Assembly (NCBI GenBank): GCA_015689775.1
Contig: WVSR01000004.1
Location: forward strand, 177,731-241,730
From: Rhodobacterales bacterium LSUCC0387
GTDB lineage: Bacteria > Pseudomonadota > Alphaproteobacteria > Rhodobacterales > Rhodobacteraceae
Direction: 5' to 3'
Length of the DNA: 64,000 nucleotides
Positions 62,546-64,000 of this stretch are shown here, piece by piece. The number at the start of each line of letters is the position of its first letter. Within the stretch, counting starts at the first letter, position 1. Under the pieces are notes generated by a model. It saw nothing but the letters and a program-made list of their open reading frames with translations, was not told where the DNA came from and searched no databases. Both the position numbers and the translations under genes were made by a program.

Positions 62546-63580
62546 ATGATCCGAGCACTCGTAATTGGTCTCGGCAACATGGGACAGAGCCATGCTTTGG
62601 CGCTTCACAAACTCGACGGTGTTGAGATCGTCGGATTGGTGAACCGATCGAAGCGGCCCCTACCTAAAGAACTTTTAGGGTATCCGTATCTGGATTGCGT
62701 TGACGATGGGATGGCCCTTAAGCCGGATCTTGTTATTATCGCAACGTATTCCGACAGTCACGCGAACCTGGCCATTCGCGCCATCGAAGCAGGCGCCCAT
62801 GTCTTCGTCGAAAAGCCGCTCGCAACCACAGTCGCGGATGCTGAAAAGGTGATTGAGACGGCAACGCGGCTGAACCGAAAGCTCGTGGTAGGGTATATCC
62901 TACGACATCACCCGTCGTGGCAAAGAATGGTGGAGGAAGCGCGCAAACTGGGCGGGCCATATGTGTTTCGCATGAACCTCAACCAGCAATCTTCTGGCCC
63001 GGAATGGGAGACACACAAAGCGCTCATGCAGACGACATCGCCACTTGTTGATTGCGGGGTCCATTACGTAGACGTTATGTGCCAGGTGACAGATGCCAAA
63101 CCCGTACGTGTGCAGGGAATGGGTCTCCGGCTCAGCGATGAAATCGCAGAGGACATGTACAATTATGGCCAGCTACAAGTGTTCTTCGACGATGGATCAG
63201 TGGGTTGGTACGAGGCTGGATGGGGTCCAATGATGTCCGAAACGGCTTTCTTCGTAAAGGACATCGTAAGCCCAAATGGCTCTGTATCTATAACCAAGGT
63301 TGAAAAGGGTTCGTCGTCGGATATCGATGCGCACACGGCTGTTGGCAGATTGCTGTTACATCGGCGAGATGGTGACGAATTGATTGATCTGCCAGATGAG
63401 CCAGGACATCAGGAACTCTGTGACAGTGAGCAAGCCTATGTCCTTAGAGCAATAACGGAGAACTTAGATCTTTCGCGCCACGCGCAGGACGCCGTACAGT
63501 CGCTTGCAATATGTATCGCAGCAGATCAAAGCATACGGGAGAGAGCAGCGGTCTTGATTGATAGGGTTCGGCCTGAATAA
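62546..63580 (+). CDS. Gfo/Idh/MocA oxidoreductase (fourth of four)
   Basis: This 344-residue oxidoreductase has VIGLGNMGQSHALAL at the N-terminus and catalytic VEKPLATTVADA. The substrate domain shows TTSPLVDCGVHYVDVMCQV, with the His of the catalytic pair. It has a 37-bp gap and its own ribosome-binding site (GAAAGGA), so it is still likely within the operon. It is the last recognisable gene of the sugar locus. Confidence 0.9.
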   Translation: MIRALVIGLGNMGQSHALALHKLDGVEIVGLVNRSKRPLPKELLGYPYLDCVDDGMALKPDLVIIATYSDSHANLAIRAIEAGAHVFVEKPLATTVADAEKVIETATRLNRKLVVGYILRHHPSWQRMVEEARKLGGPYVFRMNLNQQSSGPEWETHKALMQTTSPLVDCGVHYVDVMCQVTDAKPVRVQGMGLRLSDEIAEDMYNYGQLQVFFDDGSVGWYEAGWGPMMSETAFFVKDIVSPNGSVSITKVEKGSSSDIDAHTAVGRLLLHRRDGDELIDLPDEPGHQELCDSEQAYVLRAITENLDLSRHAQDAVQSLAICIAADQSIRERAAVLIDRVRPE

Positions 63581-63818
63581 GTTCTGCTTATTCCGAGTTT
63601 TCTTTGGCAGGGAGTAGCTCACTTGGTGGTAAAGAGCCTGAAATGCCCACGGAGCGTGACAAAGTGAACTCTGCTCCGCACCGCCATACGCCCATTCTAC
63701 GATCAACTAGAGGGTAAATTTGGAGTAGGCGCCATCGCTCATGCCCGTGGTAGAGACTGAACATCTAACGACTGTGCGTTTCGACGCGTGGTCGCCCCAT
63801 CAAGAGGATTGGGCCCAT

Positions 63819-64000
63819 GGCGCAATCGGATAAATATAGCATTGAGGGCAGCATGGGCGTGTCGTGCGGTTATATCGAGCGAGTACGACGCGCGCCCGAT
63901 ATTGAAACGTCCCTGTTTTGGGATCCAGTCAAGGCAGCACAAATTGAGGCTGATACAGCGCTTTTTGGCGTTCTGCTGGCAAGCCTGCAAGAGGTGCGCG
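63819..64000 (+). CDS. Partial ORF of unknown function running off the window end
   Basis: An ATG at 63819 opens a frame of 60 codons (start MAQSDKYSIEGSMG, later TSLFWDPVKAAQIEADTAL) that is still open at the window end. I do not recognise the sequence and there is no clear ribosome-binding site. The opposite strand is also open here, so the call is weak. The 238 bp between the last oxidoreductase and this ORF hold nothing I can name. Confidence 0.25.

Noticed and set aside
63608..63690. tRNA-like stretch (GGGAGTAGCTCACTTGGTGGTAAAGAGCC, D-arm-like)
   Set aside because: I could not form a matching acceptor stem, anticodon loop or T-arm with GTTCRA; only a D-arm-like similarity.

Overview
The window looks like a chromosomal segment of a marine Rhodobacterales (Roseobacter-type) alphaproteobacterium. 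The evidence is a complete sox thiosulfate-oxidation locus in Paracoccus/roseobacter order, an alphaproteobacterial 5-aminolevulinate synthase (hemA), many ABC uptake systems for small organic solutes, and dense operons of ATGA-overlapping genes. No rRNA or tRNA gene, CRISPR array or intact insertion sequence was seen.

Layout. (1) 1-4 kb: the C-terminal end of katG with its terminator, a broken small membrane gene, an Asp/Glu-racemase-superfamily enzyme, a TauE/SafE permease and a YtoQ protein. (2) 2.9-13.2 kb: a catabolic locus with a MDH/LDH2-type dehydrogenase and LysR regulator on the minus strand, and on the plus strand an aldehyde dehydrogenase, an atypical M19 dipeptidase-like enzyme, an unrecognised 566-residue protein, a DUF3726 protein and a ProXWV/OpuA-like betaine-type ABC transporter. 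I infer uptake and breakdown of a betaine-like, probably nitrogen-containing, osmolyte. (3) 13.2-28.3 kb: hemA, a DUF302 protein and the sox cluster. soxV-W-X-Y-Z-A-B-C-D-E-F run on the minus strand; soxS, soxR, a YeeE/SoxT transporter, an MBL hydrolase and a LysE exporter run on the plus strand. A 21-bp inverted repeat in the soxV/soxS divergence is a likely SoxR operator.

(4) 28.3-31.5 kb: a BadF-type kinase, nagA, a 22-codon stub of a D-lyxose-isomerase-like gene, and iolG. (5) 31.5-41.4 kb: an accessory island. It holds AT-rich genes (RraA-like, DapA-like 2-keto-3-deoxy-acid dehydratase/aldolase, GYD, Rap1a-like), an intact iolB next to crippled iolC and iolD remnants, a compositionally foreign DUF1501/DUF1800 pair whose DUF1800 protein carries peptidoglycan-binding-like and CBM-like domains, a zinc-ribbon protein, and a decayed AAA ATPase of plasmid/phage RepA type. 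(6) 41.4-48.5 kb: a PotABCD-like transporter operon ending in a hydantoin-racemase-like gene, divergent from an FCD-family GntR regulator and a hydantoinase/dihydropyrimidinase. Two tandem palindromes lie between them. No carbamoylase is present.

(7) 48.8-63.6 kb: a LacI-controlled carbohydrate locus. It has an aldose-epimerase-like protein, a PanB fold lacking the PanB metal and lysine residues, two SDR dehydrogenases, four Gfo/Idh/MocA oxidoreductases, a xylose-isomerase-like TIM barrel and a ribose-type ABC importer. It contains no kinase or ordinary aldolase, so it looks like an oxidative, keto-sugar-based pathway for an unknown cyclitol or glycoside. This locus and the 2.9-13.2 kb locus are the best candidates for undescribed biochemistry.
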